32,493 nt of DNA from Chthonomonadia bacterium (GTDB lineage Bacteria > Armatimonadota > HRBIN16). The notes under the pieces were generated by a model that had not been told where the DNA came from, searched no databases, and saw nothing but the letters and a program-made list of their open reading frames with translations. A program made the translations under genes and the position numbers. The stretch lies in the NCBI GenBank assembly GCA_013314755.1, contig JABUFA010000038.1, positions 1-32,493 on the forward strand. Direction: 5' to 3'. This document shows, one piece after another, positions 23,560-32,160 of the stretch; position 1 is the stretch's first letter; the number at the start of each line of letters is the position of its first letter.

Positions 23560-24345
23560 TTACTTCCACAGCTCCCAATGTTGTGGCGCCTGATCGGGTG
23601 TCAGGTTGAGGGTCGAACAGCCCATGCCTCCCGACTCGTCGCACAGCTTTTCATTCACAGGATACAGCGATTCGAAAGGCAGAGCTTTAACGTGACCGTC
23701 GCAGAAGATAGTGGTCACCTTACCCGTGTGCCTGCCGTGCGGTCGCTGGTGCCAAGGCTGCCAGCTTCCCGTCAACCCCCACGCCGCTGGCGTGAACGGC
23801 GGAGACAGATGGTTCATATACGCACCCCAGGAGGTATGTAGAGGCAAGCTGCTGGGACCGTCCGGAACCGCGTCCGCTACCAGCACGTGCCCTGCCGGCG
23901 CTTCAATGCGTGCCATCGCACCGAATGCCCCACTGCTACCGGGCACCGGCACCGCCATCCCGTAGCCGACGCGCCCTTCCATCCACAACCGCTTCCCCCC
24001 TGCGCCGCTGGTGTCGAGCTTTTTCGCCTCCGGGCACTGAGAGTAAGAGTACAGGTTGTTTTTGGAGTACGGTTGAACCAGATACAGATACCCTGCGGAT
24101 ACCAGCGATGTACCGCATATATCGGGCCACGGGCACGGGATGACAATCTGATACGGAGGATATGTCTCTTCATAGTCCTGCGCGTACATCATGATTGCCA
24201 GTCCGATTTGCTTGCTGTGGCTGATACATGCGGTCTGTCGCGCTTTGGAACGCGCCTGTGCGAAAACGGGAAACAGAATCGCCGCCAGTATCGCGATAAT
24301 CGCGATAACCACGAGCAATTCGATCAGGGTAAACCCTCGCTTCAT
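23560..24345 (-). CDS. DUF1559-type pseudopilin (prepilin N-terminal methylation)
   Basis: This 261-residue protein begins with a type IV pilin-like leader. A short basic start (MKRG) precedes the cleavage and methylation site [16 protein letters not shown], so cleavage is after Gly4 and the mature protein begins with Phe. The next segment [12 protein letters not shown] and the [20 protein letters not shown] region are typical of the DUF1559 family, greatly expanded in Planctomycetes and Armatimonadota. The C-terminal [13 protein letters not shown] is the family's HX9DG-like motif. The folded part contains several cysteines. It is probably exported by a type II secretion or type IV pilus system, but no assembly genes are nearby. 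It is monocistronic, with its own promoter and terminator. Confidence 0.9.
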   Translation of the reverse strand: MKRGFTLIELLVVIAIIAILAAILFPVFAQARSKARQTACISHSKQIGLAIMMYAQDYEETYPPYQIVIPCPWPDICGTSLVSAGYLYLVQPYSKNNLYSYSQCPEAKKLDTSGAGGKRLWMEGRVGYGMAVPVPGSSGAFGAMARIEAPAGHVLVADAVPDGPSSLPLHTSWGAYMNHLSPPFTPAAWGLTGSWQPWHQRPHGRHTGKVTTIFCDGHVKALPFESLYPVNEKLCDESGGMGCSTLNLTPDQAPQHWELWK

Positions 24346-24410
24346 GGATGAAACACCCCCCTTGATAGATTTTTTCGTTTGGCGTTCTATAACGTTTTGA
24401 GTTTAGTTAC

Positions 24411-24439
24411 AATATACCACAGCACCCAAATGGAGTCAA
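24411..24439 (-). promoter_or_regulatory. Promoter of the pseudopilin gene
   Basis: On the minus strand TTGACT (24434-24439) and TATATT (24411-24416) are separated by an ideal 17 bases. The leader of about 60 bases contains AACGTT (part of a weak inverted repeat near 24390) and a G-rich ribosome site (AAGGGGGGTG). Confidence 0.75.
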
Positions 24440-24471
24440 GCAATTTGCATGGTTCACGAGGAGATTCAGCT

Positions 24472-26217
24472 CTACTCTACAACCAGCAGGTCTGCCGCCG
24501 ACTTGAACTGCTCCTCGTAGAGCGTGCGGTACACACCGGGCTTGTTCACCAGCTCCTCGTGCGTGCCGATGTCCACCACCTCGCCGTTGTCCAGCACCAC
24601 AATCTTGTCGGCGTTCACCACGGTGGACAGGCGATGCGCAATCACGATGCTGGTGCGCCCCTGCATCACATGCTCCAGAGCCTCCTGCACGTTCGCCTCG
24701 GTCTGGCTGTCCAGAGCGCTGGTTGCGTCGTCCAGTATCAGTATCTTGGGGTCGGTCAGGATGGCACGCGCGATAGAGAGTCGCTGTTTCTGTCCCACCG
24801 AGAGCTTGATTCCGTCCTCCCCGATTTTGGTATCGTAGGCGTCTGGGAGCGACAGGATAAAGTCATGCAGGTCTGCCTGTTTTGCCGCACGAATAATCTC
24901 TTCCTCCGTCGCATCATGTCTGCCGTAGGCGATGTTCTCTTTAATGGTCACCGAGAACAGCAGAGACTCCTGCATCACCATGCCCACATTGCGCCGGATA
25001 GAGTCCAGTTTGATATCGCGCACGTCCACCCCATCTATCAGCACCTGCCCGTCGGTTACATCGTAGAAACGGGCAATCAGGTTCACGAGGGTGCTCTTGC
25101 CGGCTCCGCTGGGACCTACCAGCGCCACCACCTCGCCCGGTCGGATGTGCAGATTCACGTTCTTCAGCACCAGCTGTTCTGGTCGGTAGCCAAAACTGAC
25201 GTTGCGGAACTCTATCTCCCCGCGCATGTTGGGCATGGGGCGGGCGTTGGGCGAGTCTTCAATGTCCGGGCGGGTGTCCAGCGTTTCAAACACACGGTCA
25301 ATGGCGGCACCTGCCCACTGCAGGGTGATATTGAAGTCCACCACGCGCACCGCTGGGTCATACAGGTAGCCCATGTAGAAGGTAAACGCCAGCAATTCTC
25401 CCGCCTGCAGATGCCTGCCCAACACGAGCACGCTTCCGTAGTACCACACCGCCGCCGTTCCTACCGCGCGTACCAGACCTGCCAGAAGTCCCAGCTGCCG
25501 GTTCAGGTGCACCTGCTTCATGCCCAGCGCGAAGTTCTCCTTCACCGTCTGCATGAAGCGGTCGGTTTCGTAGTCCTCACGCACGAAGGCTTTGACCACG
25601 CTGATGCCCGCTATCTTCTCCTGGAGCGTGCCCAGCATCGCATCCCACTTTTCACGCAACTGCACGCTCAGGTCGCGGATGTACTTCAGATAGAGCTTGT
25701 ATACCACCACGTACAGAGGCACCACCGCCAGCGTGATGAGCGCAAGCCGCCACTCTTTCCAGAAGATAACTCCCGTCACCGCCACTAAAGTCACGATGTC
25801 GGTAATCAAAGTTACGAAGCCGCCGGTAATCATGTACTGGATGACATCGATATCGCCGGTCAGGCGTGCCATAATCTTGCCCGTTTGACGCTGGTCATAG
25901 TAACTGAGTGAGAGGCGGTTGAGGTGGCGATAGCTCTGGAAACGCAGGTCAAAAACCACACGCTGTCCCAGCCAGGTAATCAGGTAGTTTAGCGTGAACG
26001 AAACGATACCACGAAGCACATGGATACCGATCACCGCCCAGAAGACCCAGTTCAGCGCGGACCAGTTCTTCTTGGGGAAGACATCATCGATCACATACTG
26101 GAACAGCAGGGGCATGGGCACTGCGCTGACGGTAATGAGTGCCATCAGCACCACCGCCGACACCACCCGCCAGCGATAGGGTTTGAGGTATCCCAGAAGC
26201 CGCCAGAAATTGTTCAT
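24472..26217 (-). CDS. ABC exporter half-transporter (MsbA/BmrA-like)
   Basis: This 581-residue protein fuses a six-helix exporter domain (about 1-305) to an ATPase domain (about 335-575). Walker A is GPSGAGKST at 368-376, the Q-loop is in VMQESLLF, the signature is LSVGQ instead of LSGGQ, and the switch His is in IAHRLS. The Walker B motif is ILILDD: the usual catalytic Glu is Asp at position 497, as in the weak site of heterodimeric exporters. No second half-transporter lies nearby. The start overlaps the LolA-like stop in an ATGA, so hisI, the LolA-like gene and this gene are one unit. The substrate may be a lipid or lipopeptide, inferred from the MsbA-like sequence and the neighbour. Confidence 0.93.
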   Translation of the reverse strand: MNNFWRLLGYLKPYRWRVVSAVVLMALITVSAVPMPLLFQYVIDDVFPKKNWSALNWVFWAVIGIHVLRGIVSFTLNYLITWLGQRVVFDLRFQSYRHLNRLSLSYYDQRQTGKIMARLTGDIDVIQYMITGGFVTLITDIVTLVAVTGVIFWKEWRLALITLAVVPLYVVVYKLYLKYIRDLSVQLREKWDAMLGTLQEKIAGISVVKAFVREDYETDRFMQTVKENFALGMKQVHLNRQLGLLAGLVRAVGTAAVWYYGSVLVLGRHLQAGELLAFTFYMGYLYDPAVRVVDFNITLQWAGAAIDRVFETLDTRPDIEDSPNARPMPNMRGEIEFRNVSFGYRPEQLVLKNVNLHIRPGEVVALVGPSGAGKSTLVNLIARFYDVTDGQVLIDGVDVRDIKLDSIRRNVGMVMQESLLFSVTIKENIAYGRHDATEEEIIRAAKQADLHDFILSLPDAYDTKIGEDGIKLSVGQKQRLSIARAILTDPKILILDDATSALDSQTEANVQEALEHVMQGRTSIVIAHRLSTVVNADKIVVLDNGEVVDIGTHEELVNKPGVYRTLYEEQFKSAADLLVVE

Positions 26218-27002
26218 CGCTTCGTTCCTCCCCTCCCCTGCTGGATGCGAAACAGACTGGGCGGAGGCGGTTTCGCCAGCTGGCTGTTATCCCAGCGCTG
26301 ACCAATCACCACATGGAGCCACGCCTGCGCCCCATAGCCCACGCTGAACCGGTACTCTACCCTCTGCACGGTCGCCGTTCGGGCATCCACCACACAGGTT
26401 ATGGTCCCCTGCCCTTTCATCCCCTGATATGCAATTGGTTCAGACCACACCAGCAGTTTCAGGTTCGGCTTGTCGCCGGCCTGCTCCTTCGCCCGCAGAA
26501 GTCGGTCACGCAGAGAGGGCGCGCCCACCAGAAGCAGGTTCAGCACATCGATATCGGCTCCCGAGTCCAGCCCCAGGTACGGGCGGTATTTCGCTTCCGA
26601 CATCTGCTGAAGAGTTGAAGGTGCCGAAACCTGCTGAGCTTCCCCTCCCTGCTGCTGCAGTCGCCACACTTTGCCGTCGCACACACTGCGAAACGAGCCG
26701 AAGGCCGACTTTTGTTCGAGGTAGAGGCGATTGGGTCGCTGTACGGCGATGTGCGTCTGCACCTCCTGCCCTATCAGCCGTCTGACCTCCTGCTCCATCT
26801 GTTTCCACTGGGCAGGGTCCGTGTTTTCAAACGCGCTGGGCTTCGCCTCCAGAGATAGGTCTTCAAAGCGCGACACCGCCCGAACCTGTACGCTGGGTGC
26901 ACTGGTGTAGCGTCGCCACACACGCTGTGCCAGCGTGTCCGCGACCGCACCCGGAAGCACAGCAACCGCTAACACTATAGCCAGAACGAATCGTATCTTC
27001 AA
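26214..27002 (-). CDS. LolA-like exported protein
   Basis: This 262-residue protein has a signal peptide (about 1-21, ending near VADT) and a beta-rich body with the pattern of the LolA/DUF2092-like lipid-binding fold: a helix, then strands such as [15 protein letters not shown] and a [13 protein letters not shown] strand pair, then [20 protein letters not shown]. Proteins of this fold carry lipoproteins or lipids across the periplasm. The start is a TTG in a four-base overlap with the hisI stop. Two in-frame alternatives are not better placed. It is followed in an ATGA overlap by an ABC exporter gene, so the pair may move a lipid-like compound. Sequence similarity to true LolA is weak and the assignment is tentative. 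Confidence 0.65.
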   Translation of the reverse strand: MKIRFVLAIVLAVAVLPGAVADTLAQRVWRRYTSAPSVQVRAVSRFEDLSLEAKPSAFENTDPAQWKQMEQEVRRLIGQEVQTHIAVQRPNRLYLEQKSAFGSFRSVCDGKVWRLQQQGGEAQQVSAPSTLQQMSEAKYRPYLGLDSGADIDVLNLLLVGAPSLRDRLLRAKEQAGDKPNLKLLVWSEPIAYQGMKGQGTITCVVDARTATVQRVEYRFSVGYGAQAWLHVVIGQRWDNSQLAKPPPPSLFRIQQGRGGTKR

Positions 27003-27385
27003 CGCCCGTACACCTTGTCCGGGTCTACCAGCCGCTCTGCCACTACCTTCAGAGTGCCCCCTTCCGCGTCAACCTGCCGGAAGAAGCAACTGCGATACCC
27101 CTCGTGGCAAGCCGCGCCCGTCTGTCGCACCTTCAGCAGAACCGTGTCGGCGTCGCAGTCTATGTAAACGCCCTGCACCTCTTGAAAGTGCCCGGAGCTC
27201 TCGCCCTTTACCCAGAACTTCTGGCGCGAGCGGCTCCAGTAGGTCGCTTTGCCCGTTTCAATCGTTCGCTGTAAGGCTTCTCGATTCATCCACGCCATCA
27301 TCAGCACCTCGCCGGTGTCGGCATCCTGTACGATGGCGGGTATCAGTCCCTGCTCATTGAACTTGAGCTGTTCGATGAACTGCAC
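26999..27385 (-). CDS. hisI: Phosphoribosyl-AMP cyclohydrolase
   Basis: HisI opens the purine ring of phosphoribosyl-AMP in histidine synthesis. At 128 residues it is the stand-alone form without the HisE domain. The [19 protein letters not shown] segment, the metal-binding DCDADTVLL motif and the zinc-binding CHEGYRSCF segment are intact. The start is a GTG behind GGAGGG at five bases, 25 bases after the likely transcription start. No other his gene is present in the window, so the pathway genes are scattered. It is the first gene of a unit with the LolA-like and ABC exporter genes, joined by four-base overlaps. Confidence 0.95.
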   Translation of the reverse strand: MQFIEQLKFNEQGLIPAIVQDADTGEVLMMAWMNREALQRTIETGKATYWSRSRQKFWVKGESSGHFQEVQGVYIDCDADTVLLKVRQTGAACHEGYRSCFFRQVDAEGGTLKVVAERLVDPDKVYGR

Positions 27386-27417
27386 CTTTCCCTCCTGCTC
27401 TTTTCCGTTTCCCTAAA

Positions 27418-27446
27418 ATTATACCTCTGTTGTTGCAGAAGGTCAC
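27418..27446 (-). promoter_or_regulatory. Promoter of the hisI unit
   Basis: On the minus strand a perfect TATAAT (27418-27423) is preceded after 17 bases by GTGACC (27441-27446), which matches the -35 consensus at four of six positions. The start codon lies 32 bases downstream of the -10 box. Confidence 0.6.
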
Positions 27447-27466
27447 GGGTGTATGGATGGTAAAGT

Positions 27467-27497
27467 TACAGGAGCAGGCAGACAGCCTGCTCCTGTA
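27467..27497 (-). terminator. Hairpin after the octahaem cytochrome gene
   Basis: TACAGGAGCAGGC at 27467-27479 pairs without mismatch with GCCTGCTCCTGTA at 27485-27497 over a five-base loop, 18 bases after the stop codon at 27515. On the minus strand it is followed by AACTTTACC rather than a pure T-run, so termination may be incomplete. It lies just upstream of the hisI promoter. Confidence 0.6.
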
Positions 27498-27514
27498 TGA
27501 GTTAGGCGGCGGTG

Positions 27515-28816
27515 TTATTGGTGCCTGCGACGCAGTTCTTCCGCCGTCGCGCGGATTTCGCTCAGGTCGCGTACCATTTCGCTCCACCCATACCACAGCG
27601 CGTAGTCGGGGTTAGCGTGGAACGTACCCTGGAAGGTGCGCATACGGTGCTCCAGGAACATCACGAACAGCTTCTGCTCAATCGGCGTGGGCGCGTCGTG
27701 GAAAGTCAGCAGGTCGGGGAACGCATGGGCATACCCTTCGGGCTTCTTCAGGATGCCGTCCCGATACAGGTCTGCCACGATGCGGATGGCTTCTGCCATC
27801 AGGCGGTCTGCCTCGCGGATCATGCGGTCGCCCTTCTCCAGCTCGCCCCTCGCGAAGGTGCGCGAATGACACTTCGTGCAGGTCTTCAGCATCTTGTCGC
27901 GCTCCCTCTGCCAGTCCTCCTGCGTCAGCCGAGCCACATCCGCCGCTTTCACTACATCCAACCGCGCCGTCGGCTTGCCGTCGGGGTCGAGAACGCCCAG
28001 CGCTTGAAGGATGGTCATGCGGTCCTGAGCCCACCCTTTATCTTCAGGCAGAGGCAGACGAACAGCCAGAAAGCCCCACGCGGTGCGCACCTCGTGGTTG
28101 CCATCCTGCATGTGGCAGGTCTGGCAGGTCGGCGCGGCGGCGTTAGCGGGCAGGGTTTTGTTCTGCTTCAGCAGGTAGCGCACACCGTGCTTGGACGCCG
28201 AGTACATCTCCCATTGCGGATGGTCGAAGCCCATGTGGCACGTCTGGCAGGCTTGCGGCTGGCGTGCCTCCTCTTTCGAGAACAGATGGCGGGTATGGCA
28301 GGCGTCACACGACGCCAGCCCGAAACCGACGTCGCCCGCCTTCTTCATCTCCTTGATGTCGGCTTCGCTCTTTAAGCCAATCTTGTGGCATCCGCCACAA
28401 CCCTTCATGCCCTCCATCAGCGCCATCGGTTGCCAGTGCGCTGTGGGCATGGCTTTCATCGCTGCCCAGGCGTGGGCATGCTTCCCTTTCTTAAACTGCT
28501 CCACCTGATCGGGATGGCAGGTTGCACAGGTTTCGGGCGTGGGGATTTTCGCCTTCGCAACGTCCGCCGCCGATTTGTGCTCGCTACCATGGCAGTCAGA
28601 GCAGTCTACCGCGTTCTTGGAGTGCTGGCTCAATGACCAGTCCACCACGATTTGCGGGGTTACCGTCTTGTGACACTGCACGCACACCGACGTTGGTTGT
28701 GCTTTGGTGGGCTTCGCTTGCTTTGCGGTCTGCGAGCTCACCGCCTGCATAATCAACGCCATCAGCAGGGTTGTGGCGCACAACAGCCCCGTTCGGCTCA
28801 ACAACGCGCGTCGCAT
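27515..28816 (-). CDS. Octahaem cytochrome c, hydroxylamine oxidoreductase-like
   Basis: This 433-residue exported protein has a signal peptide (about 1-29: MRRALL, a hydrophobic core, then AVSSQT) and eight CxxCH haem-binding motifs (CVQCH, CSDCH, CATCH, CGGCH, CDACH, CQTCH twice, CTKCH). Haem count, length and the long helical C-terminus after the last haem (MIREADRLMAEAIRIV) match the HAO-like octahaem family, which oxidises hydroxylamine or reduces nitrite in the periplasm. The NPDYALWYG segment near the C-terminus is where HAO carries its haem-crosslinking Tyr, but whether it is that residue needs alignment. All motifs are CxxCH, so it is not the CxxCK nitrite reductase type. The ATG at 28816 has GGAGGTGG; the frame upstream of it is rejected. 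No quinol-oxidising partner is adjacent. Confidence 0.83.
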   Translation of the reverse strand: MRRALLSRTGLLCATTLLMALIMQAVSSQTAKQAKPTKAQPTSVCVQCHKTVTPQIVVDWSLSQHSKNAVDCSDCHGSEHKSAADVAKAKIPTPETCATCHPDQVEQFKKGKHAHAWAAMKAMPTAHWQPMALMEGMKGCGGCHKIGLKSEADIKEMKKAGDVGFGLASCDACHTRHLFSKEEARQPQACQTCHMGFDHPQWEMYSASKHGVRYLLKQNKTLPANAAAPTCQTCHMQDGNHEVRTAWGFLAVRLPLPEDKGWAQDRMTILQALGVLDPDGKPTARLDVVKAADVARLTQEDWQRERDKMLKTCTKCHSRTFARGELEKGDRMIREADRLMAEAIRIVADLYRDGILKKPEGYAHAFPDLLTFHDAPTPIEQKLFVMFLEHRMRTFQGTFHANPDYALWYGWSEMVRDLSEIRATAEELRRRHQ

Positions 28817-28946
28817 CGTGACCACCTCCTTGAAATAGCTACTCTCTAATTTTGGATATTCAGATGCGTAAATGTTCTTATTCTGTTCTCCGATATCCTG
28901 CTCCCGTGCAGGGAGATTTACGGTTTTCGTCAAAATGGTGTTTGCC

Positions 28947-29696
28947 ATGAGCGAACTGGGATTGATTGTGTACTGCGGCACGGTTCCATCCACGCAGGAC
29001 CTGGCGCGGGAGATTTTACAAAGCCCTCCAGTGCAGATACGGGCGGTGGTAGCAGAACATCAGACCGCCGGGCGGGGACGGTTTGGCAACAGGTGGTTGG
29101 ACACTCCCAGCGAGAGCCTGCTGATGACCTTGCTGTTACGCCTTGAGCCTCGCGAGGTCGCACAAGCAGGACAGCTGGCGTTTGTGATGGCGCTGGCGGC
29201 TGCGGATGCTCTGCGTGTGCAAACGGGACTGGAGGCGGGTTTCAAATGGAGCAATGATGTGCTGGTCAACGGACGTAAGATAGCCGGTATTCTGATAGAG
29301 ACCGCACACGACGCCCAACACAACCCCTGGGCGCTGGCGGGTGTGGGCATCAACCTGCTCCAGAAAGAGTTCCCCGAAGAGATACGCGGTAAAGCGACCT
29401 CTGTGATGCTGGAGACAGGGCAGTCGCCTGCGGTAGAGCCTATGGCTCAAGAGCTCCTGCGCTGTGCCGACCGATGGATGCAAGCGTGGCGTCAGAAAGG
29501 TTTCACGCACATCATCACCGCATGGCGCCAGCACGATGTCACAGCCGGACACCTGTATCGCCTCCCCTCCGGCGAGGTAGCGACTGCGCAGGGCGTCACC
29601 GATGAAGGGATGCTGATACTGCGCAAGGGCAGTGATGTCCTTACCGTAAGCACTGCGGAACCGGTGTGGGGCATATACGGTACAGCAGAGGAATAA
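28947..29696 (+). CDS. birA: Biotin-[acetyl-CoA-carboxylase] ligase
   Basis: This enzyme activates biotin as biotinyl-AMP and attaches it to carrier proteins such as the AccB at 4323 in this window. The 249-residue protein has the catalytic domain with the conserved AEHQTAGRGRFGNRW loop, FKWSNDVLVNGRKIAGIL (catalytic Lys) and GVGINL, plus a small C-terminal SH3-like domain (about 205-249). There is no N-terminal DNA-binding domain, so it is the non-regulatory type and should not repress biotin genes. The start is uncertain: ATG at 28947 or 28935, neither with a strong ribosome site. It is divergent from the octahaem cytochrome gene, with about 130 bases between them and no clear promoter seen. 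Confidence 0.94.
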   Translation: MSELGLIVYCGTVPSTQDLAREILQSPPVQIRAVVAEHQTAGRGRFGNRWLDTPSESLLMTLLLRLEPREVAQAGQLAFVMALAAADALRVQTGLEAGFKWSNDVLVNGRKIAGILIETAHDAQHNPWALAGVGINLLQKEFPEEIRGKATSVMLETGQSPAVEPMAQELLRCADRWMQAWRQKGFTHIITAWRQHDVTAGHLYRLPSGEVATAQGVTDEGMLILRKGSDVLTVSTAEPVWGIYGTAEE

Positions 29697-29746
29697 AGAA
29701 GGCTCCTGCAGGACATTCCGCAATCCCCCGCGAAAAGTACTCTCCC

Positions 29747-29763
29747 CTGCGGTACCACCGCAG
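29747..29763. other. Short hairpin between birA and the aminotransferase gene
   Basis: CTGCGGT pairs with ACCGCAG over a three-base loop, about 50 bases after the birA stop and 35 bases before the next start. It has no T-run, so it is at best a weak terminator or an mRNA structure in the leader of the following gene. Confidence 0.35.
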
Positions 29764-29797
29764 GAGATTACCCTACATCTGCGGTCGGGAGGTAACC

Positions 29798-30916
29798 ATG
29801 CAAGTCGGATTCTACGGTCACGTCCGCCAGTACCACAACCTGAAGGCGGAGATTGATAAGGCGATTGTGGACGTTCTGGAGAGCGGCTCCTACATTACAG
29901 GACCAACCCTGGAGCGTTTCGAGCACGAGCTGGCTCAGTTCTTCGGCATGAAGTACGCCGTCGGCGTGAACTCTGGCACTGATGCCATCTGGCTCGCGCT
30001 CATGGCGCTGGGCATCGGTCCGGGCGATGAGGTCATCACGGTCACCAACACCTTCTTTGCCACGGCGGAGGCTATCTGGATTGCCGGCGCGAAGGCGGTG
30101 TTCGTGGACACCGAGCCGAAAACAAACAACATTGACGTCACCAAGATCGAAGCGGCTATCACCCCGCGCACCAAGGCGATTATCCCCGTGCACCTGTACG
30201 GACAGTGCGCCGAGATGGACAAAATCGCGCAGATTGCCCGCAAACACAACCTGCTGGTCATTGAGGACTGCGCTCAGGCGATTGACGCGCACGGCGATAC
30301 CTTCAAGGTGGGCGAGCTGTCGGATGCGGTGGCAATCAGCTTCATCGCACACAAGAACCTGGGCACGCCCGGCGACGCAGGCGCAGTGATTACCAATCGC
30401 GAGGATGTGGCAACAGGCGTGAAGCGACTGCGCAACCACGGCTCACTGAAGCGCTCGGTGCACAGCTTCGGTTTCAACAGCCGGCTGGATGACCTGCACG
30501 CGGGAATACTCAGCGTGAAGTTGAAGTACATCCACGAATGGAACAACCGCCGGCGGGAAATCGCGAAGATGTACACCAGCGCGCTGAAGGATACCTCGCT
30601 CAAACTGCCTTACGAACTGCCCGGTTATCGGCACGTGTACCACCTGTACGTGGTGGAGACCACGAACGGCAAGCGCGATGACCTGCTCAACTTCCTGAAC
30701 AAGAACGGCATTGACGCCAAGTGCCACTACCCCATCGCCATCCACCAGCAGGAGGGCTTCCCGTGGGGTAAAGAGGCGGAAATCGTCGGCGGCGTGCCCA
30801 ACAGCGAATGGAACGCGGCGAACTGCGTCTCCCTGCCGATGTTCCCCGAGCTGTATCAGGAAGAGATAGACTACACCATCGAGAAGGTGCTCGAGTGGTG
30901 TAAGGCAAACCCGTAG
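29798..30916 (+). CDS. DegT/DnrJ/EryC1/StrS-family PLP aminotransferase
   Basis: This fold-I, pyridoxal-phosphate enzyme family transfers an amino group to keto-sugars, usually nucleotide-bound. The 372-residue protein shows the GSYITGPTLERFE start, VNSGTDAIWLAL, the cofactor-binding D157 in VIEDCAQAIDA and the Schiff-base lysine K186 in SFIAHKNLG. HLYGQ and the RLDDLHAGIL dimer segment are also present. The ATG at 29798 lies behind GGGAGGT; an earlier in-frame start at 29666 is in the birA end and is rejected. The next gene, a Gfo/Idh/MocA dehydrogenase, starts ten bases after its stop. Such pairs make 3-amino or 2-amino sugars: the dehydrogenase oxidises and the aminotransferase adds the amine. 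The substrate cannot be told. Confidence 0.93.
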   Translation: MQVGFYGHVRQYHNLKAEIDKAIVDVLESGSYITGPTLERFEHELAQFFGMKYAVGVNSGTDAIWLALMALGIGPGDEVITVTNTFFATAEAIWIAGAKAVFVDTEPKTNNIDVTKIEAAITPRTKAIIPVHLYGQCAEMDKIAQIARKHNLLVIEDCAQAIDAHGDTFKVGELSDAVAISFIAHKNLGTPGDAGAVITNREDVATGVKRLRNHGSLKRSVHSFGFNSRLDDLHAGILSVKLKYIHEWNNRRREIAKMYTSALKDTSLKLPYELPGYRHVYHLYVVETTNGKRDDLLNFLNKNGIDAKCHYPIAIHQQEGFPWGKEAEIVGGVPNSEWNAANCVSLPMFPELYQEEIDYTIEKVLEWCKANP

Positions 30917-30925
30917 GTGATTGCC

Positions 30926-31999
30926 ATGAGCAAACCGGTCTACAAAGTGGTTGTGGTGGGCATGGGCAAGCGCGGAATGCATCATGCCACCACGTTTCAC
31001 GCTAACCCGCGCTTTGAAGTGGTGGGCATCTGCGACATCGACGAGGCGAAACTGCAGTCTGCTGCCGCACAGCTGGGCAATCCGATGACCAGCACCGACG
31101 CGGCAGACCTGCTGGCGAAGACCAAGCCCGACGTCTTCTGCCTCACCACCATGCCCAACATCCGCTACAGCATGATTCGTCTCGCGGTGGAGGCAGGCGT
31201 CAAGCTAATCGCCTATGAGAAGCCGATGGCACTGAGCATGGCGGAAGCCCGCCAGATTATGGAGCTGGTGCGCCGCGCAGGCGTGAAAACGGTGGTTAGT
31301 CATCAGCATCGCTACGGCGCACACTACCAGAAGGTGAAGGAGATTGTTGCCAGCGGCGCGCTGGGGCGCGTCCACACAATCTATGCACACGCTACCGGCT
31401 GGCTCCTGCACATGGCAACCCATCTGATCGACTACATGCGCTGGTACAACGACGGCGCCGAGGCAGAGTGGGTCATGGCGCAAGCCAGCGGGCGCGGCAA
31501 GCTGAGCGATAACCACCCTTCACCCGACTATCTGGCAGGCTTTATCCACTTCGCCAACGGCGTGCGCGGTGTGGTGGAGGTCGGCGCGGGTGCGCCCGAC
31601 GTGCCTGAAGTGGACTACTGGTGGCGTAAAGCACGCATCAGTGTTCAGGGCACAGACGGCTTTGCGGAGGTGCTCACCGGCGGGGGCTGGCGTGCCCTTA
31701 CCAGAGACGGCGCGATGCAGGGCACTGGCACGATGGACTACGCGCTGGACATGCCGCCCTACATTGAAGACATGGCTCGCTGGTTGGACGACGACAACGC
31801 CGTACATCCCTGCAATGGCGAGGACGCCTACAAGGGCTTCGAAATCATGATGGCGATGGTGCGGTCGGTGGTCGAGCGCGGACAGGTCGCCCTGCCTCTG
31901 CCGGACGGACCGCCGGAGCTGGAGGAGCTGGCAAAGGTCCTGCCCGAAAAGCCTGTGCTGCTCTCTACTCCAGAGAACCGCAAAGAGTACCCGGCGTAA
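30926..31999 (+). CDS. Gfo/Idh/MocA-family oxidoreductase
   Basis: This is an NAD(P)-dependent sugar dehydrogenase-like enzyme. The 357-residue protein has a Rossmann domain with VVVVGMGKRGMHH near residue 7, the CDID acidic end of strand two, the YEKPM motif with catalytic Lys, and a C-terminal alpha/beta substrate domain containing the HLIDYMRWY segment. The ATG at 30926 has AGGTGAT five bases upstream, a better site than for the GTG at 30917. It forms a two-gene unit with the DegT aminotransferase, which suggests a 3-keto-sugar or related amination pathway, and ends at a strong terminator. The substrate is unknown. Confidence 0.93.
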   Translation: MSKPVYKVVVVGMGKRGMHHATTFHANPRFEVVGICDIDEAKLQSAAAQLGNPMTSTDAADLLAKTKPDVFCLTTMPNIRYSMIRLAVEAGVKLIAYEKPMALSMAEARQIMELVRRAGVKTVVSHQHRYGAHYQKVKEIVASGALGRVHTIYAHATGWLLHMATHLIDYMRWYNDGAEAEWVMAQASGRGKLSDNHPSPDYLAGFIHFANGVRGVVEVGAGAPDVPEVDYWWRKARISVQGTDGFAEVLTGGGWRALTRDGAMQGTGTMDYALDMPPYIEDMARWLDDDNAVHPCNGEDAYKGFEIMMAMVRSVVERGQVALPLPDGPPELEELAKVLPEKPVLLSTPENRKEYPA

Positions 32000-32007
32000 G
32001 CACGATA

Positions 32008-32043
32008 CCCACCCGGAGGAACCTTCCTCCGGGTGGGATTATT
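32008..32043 (+). terminator. Strong terminator after the aminotransferase-dehydrogenase pair
   Basis: CCCACCCGGAGGAA at 32008-32021 pairs perfectly with TTCCTCCGGGTGGG at 32024-32037, and ATTATT follows. It lies eight bases after the stop codon at 31999. Confidence 0.88.
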
Positions 32044-32086
32044 CAAACGCGAGCCACGCTCACCAAGTTACCCCGCAGATACGATA

Positions 32087-32160
32087 TGGAGTGCTGAAGC
32101 CGTGCTTCAGCGGTGCAAGGTCACAGAAGTGGATTTGCTGAAGCAAGCTTCAGCACTCCA
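32087..32160. repeat. 74-base inverted-repeat element with nested hairpins
   Basis: TGGAGTGCTGAAGC at 32087-32100 is the exact reverse complement of GCTTCAGCACTCCA at 32147-32160. Each arm also belongs to a small hairpin: GCTGAAGC-CGT-GCTTCAGC at 32093-32111 and GCTGAAGC-AA-GCTTCAGC at 32137-32154. The whole resembles a REP/BIME-like or miniature inverted-repeat element. No target-site duplication is visible at its ends and no transposase is present. Confidence 0.65.

Noticed and set aside
24379-25788. Long plus-strand frame (469 codons) opposite the ABC exporter
   Set aside because: His/Gln/Val-rich shadow of the real exporter gene without motifs.
27515-28993. Octahaem cytochrome starting at 28993
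   Set aside because: The extra 59 residues precede the signal peptide and overlap the birA start region; the ATG at 28816 has GGAGGTGG and begins the signal peptide.
29697-29797. T-box or other riboswitch before the aminotransferase gene
   Set aside because: Only a single 7-bp hairpin is present; no conserved T-box sequence or larger fold was recognised.
32087-32160. Recently moved transposable element
   Set aside because: Inverted-repeat arms are present, but no flanking direct repeat and no transposase can be seen, so mobility is not supported.
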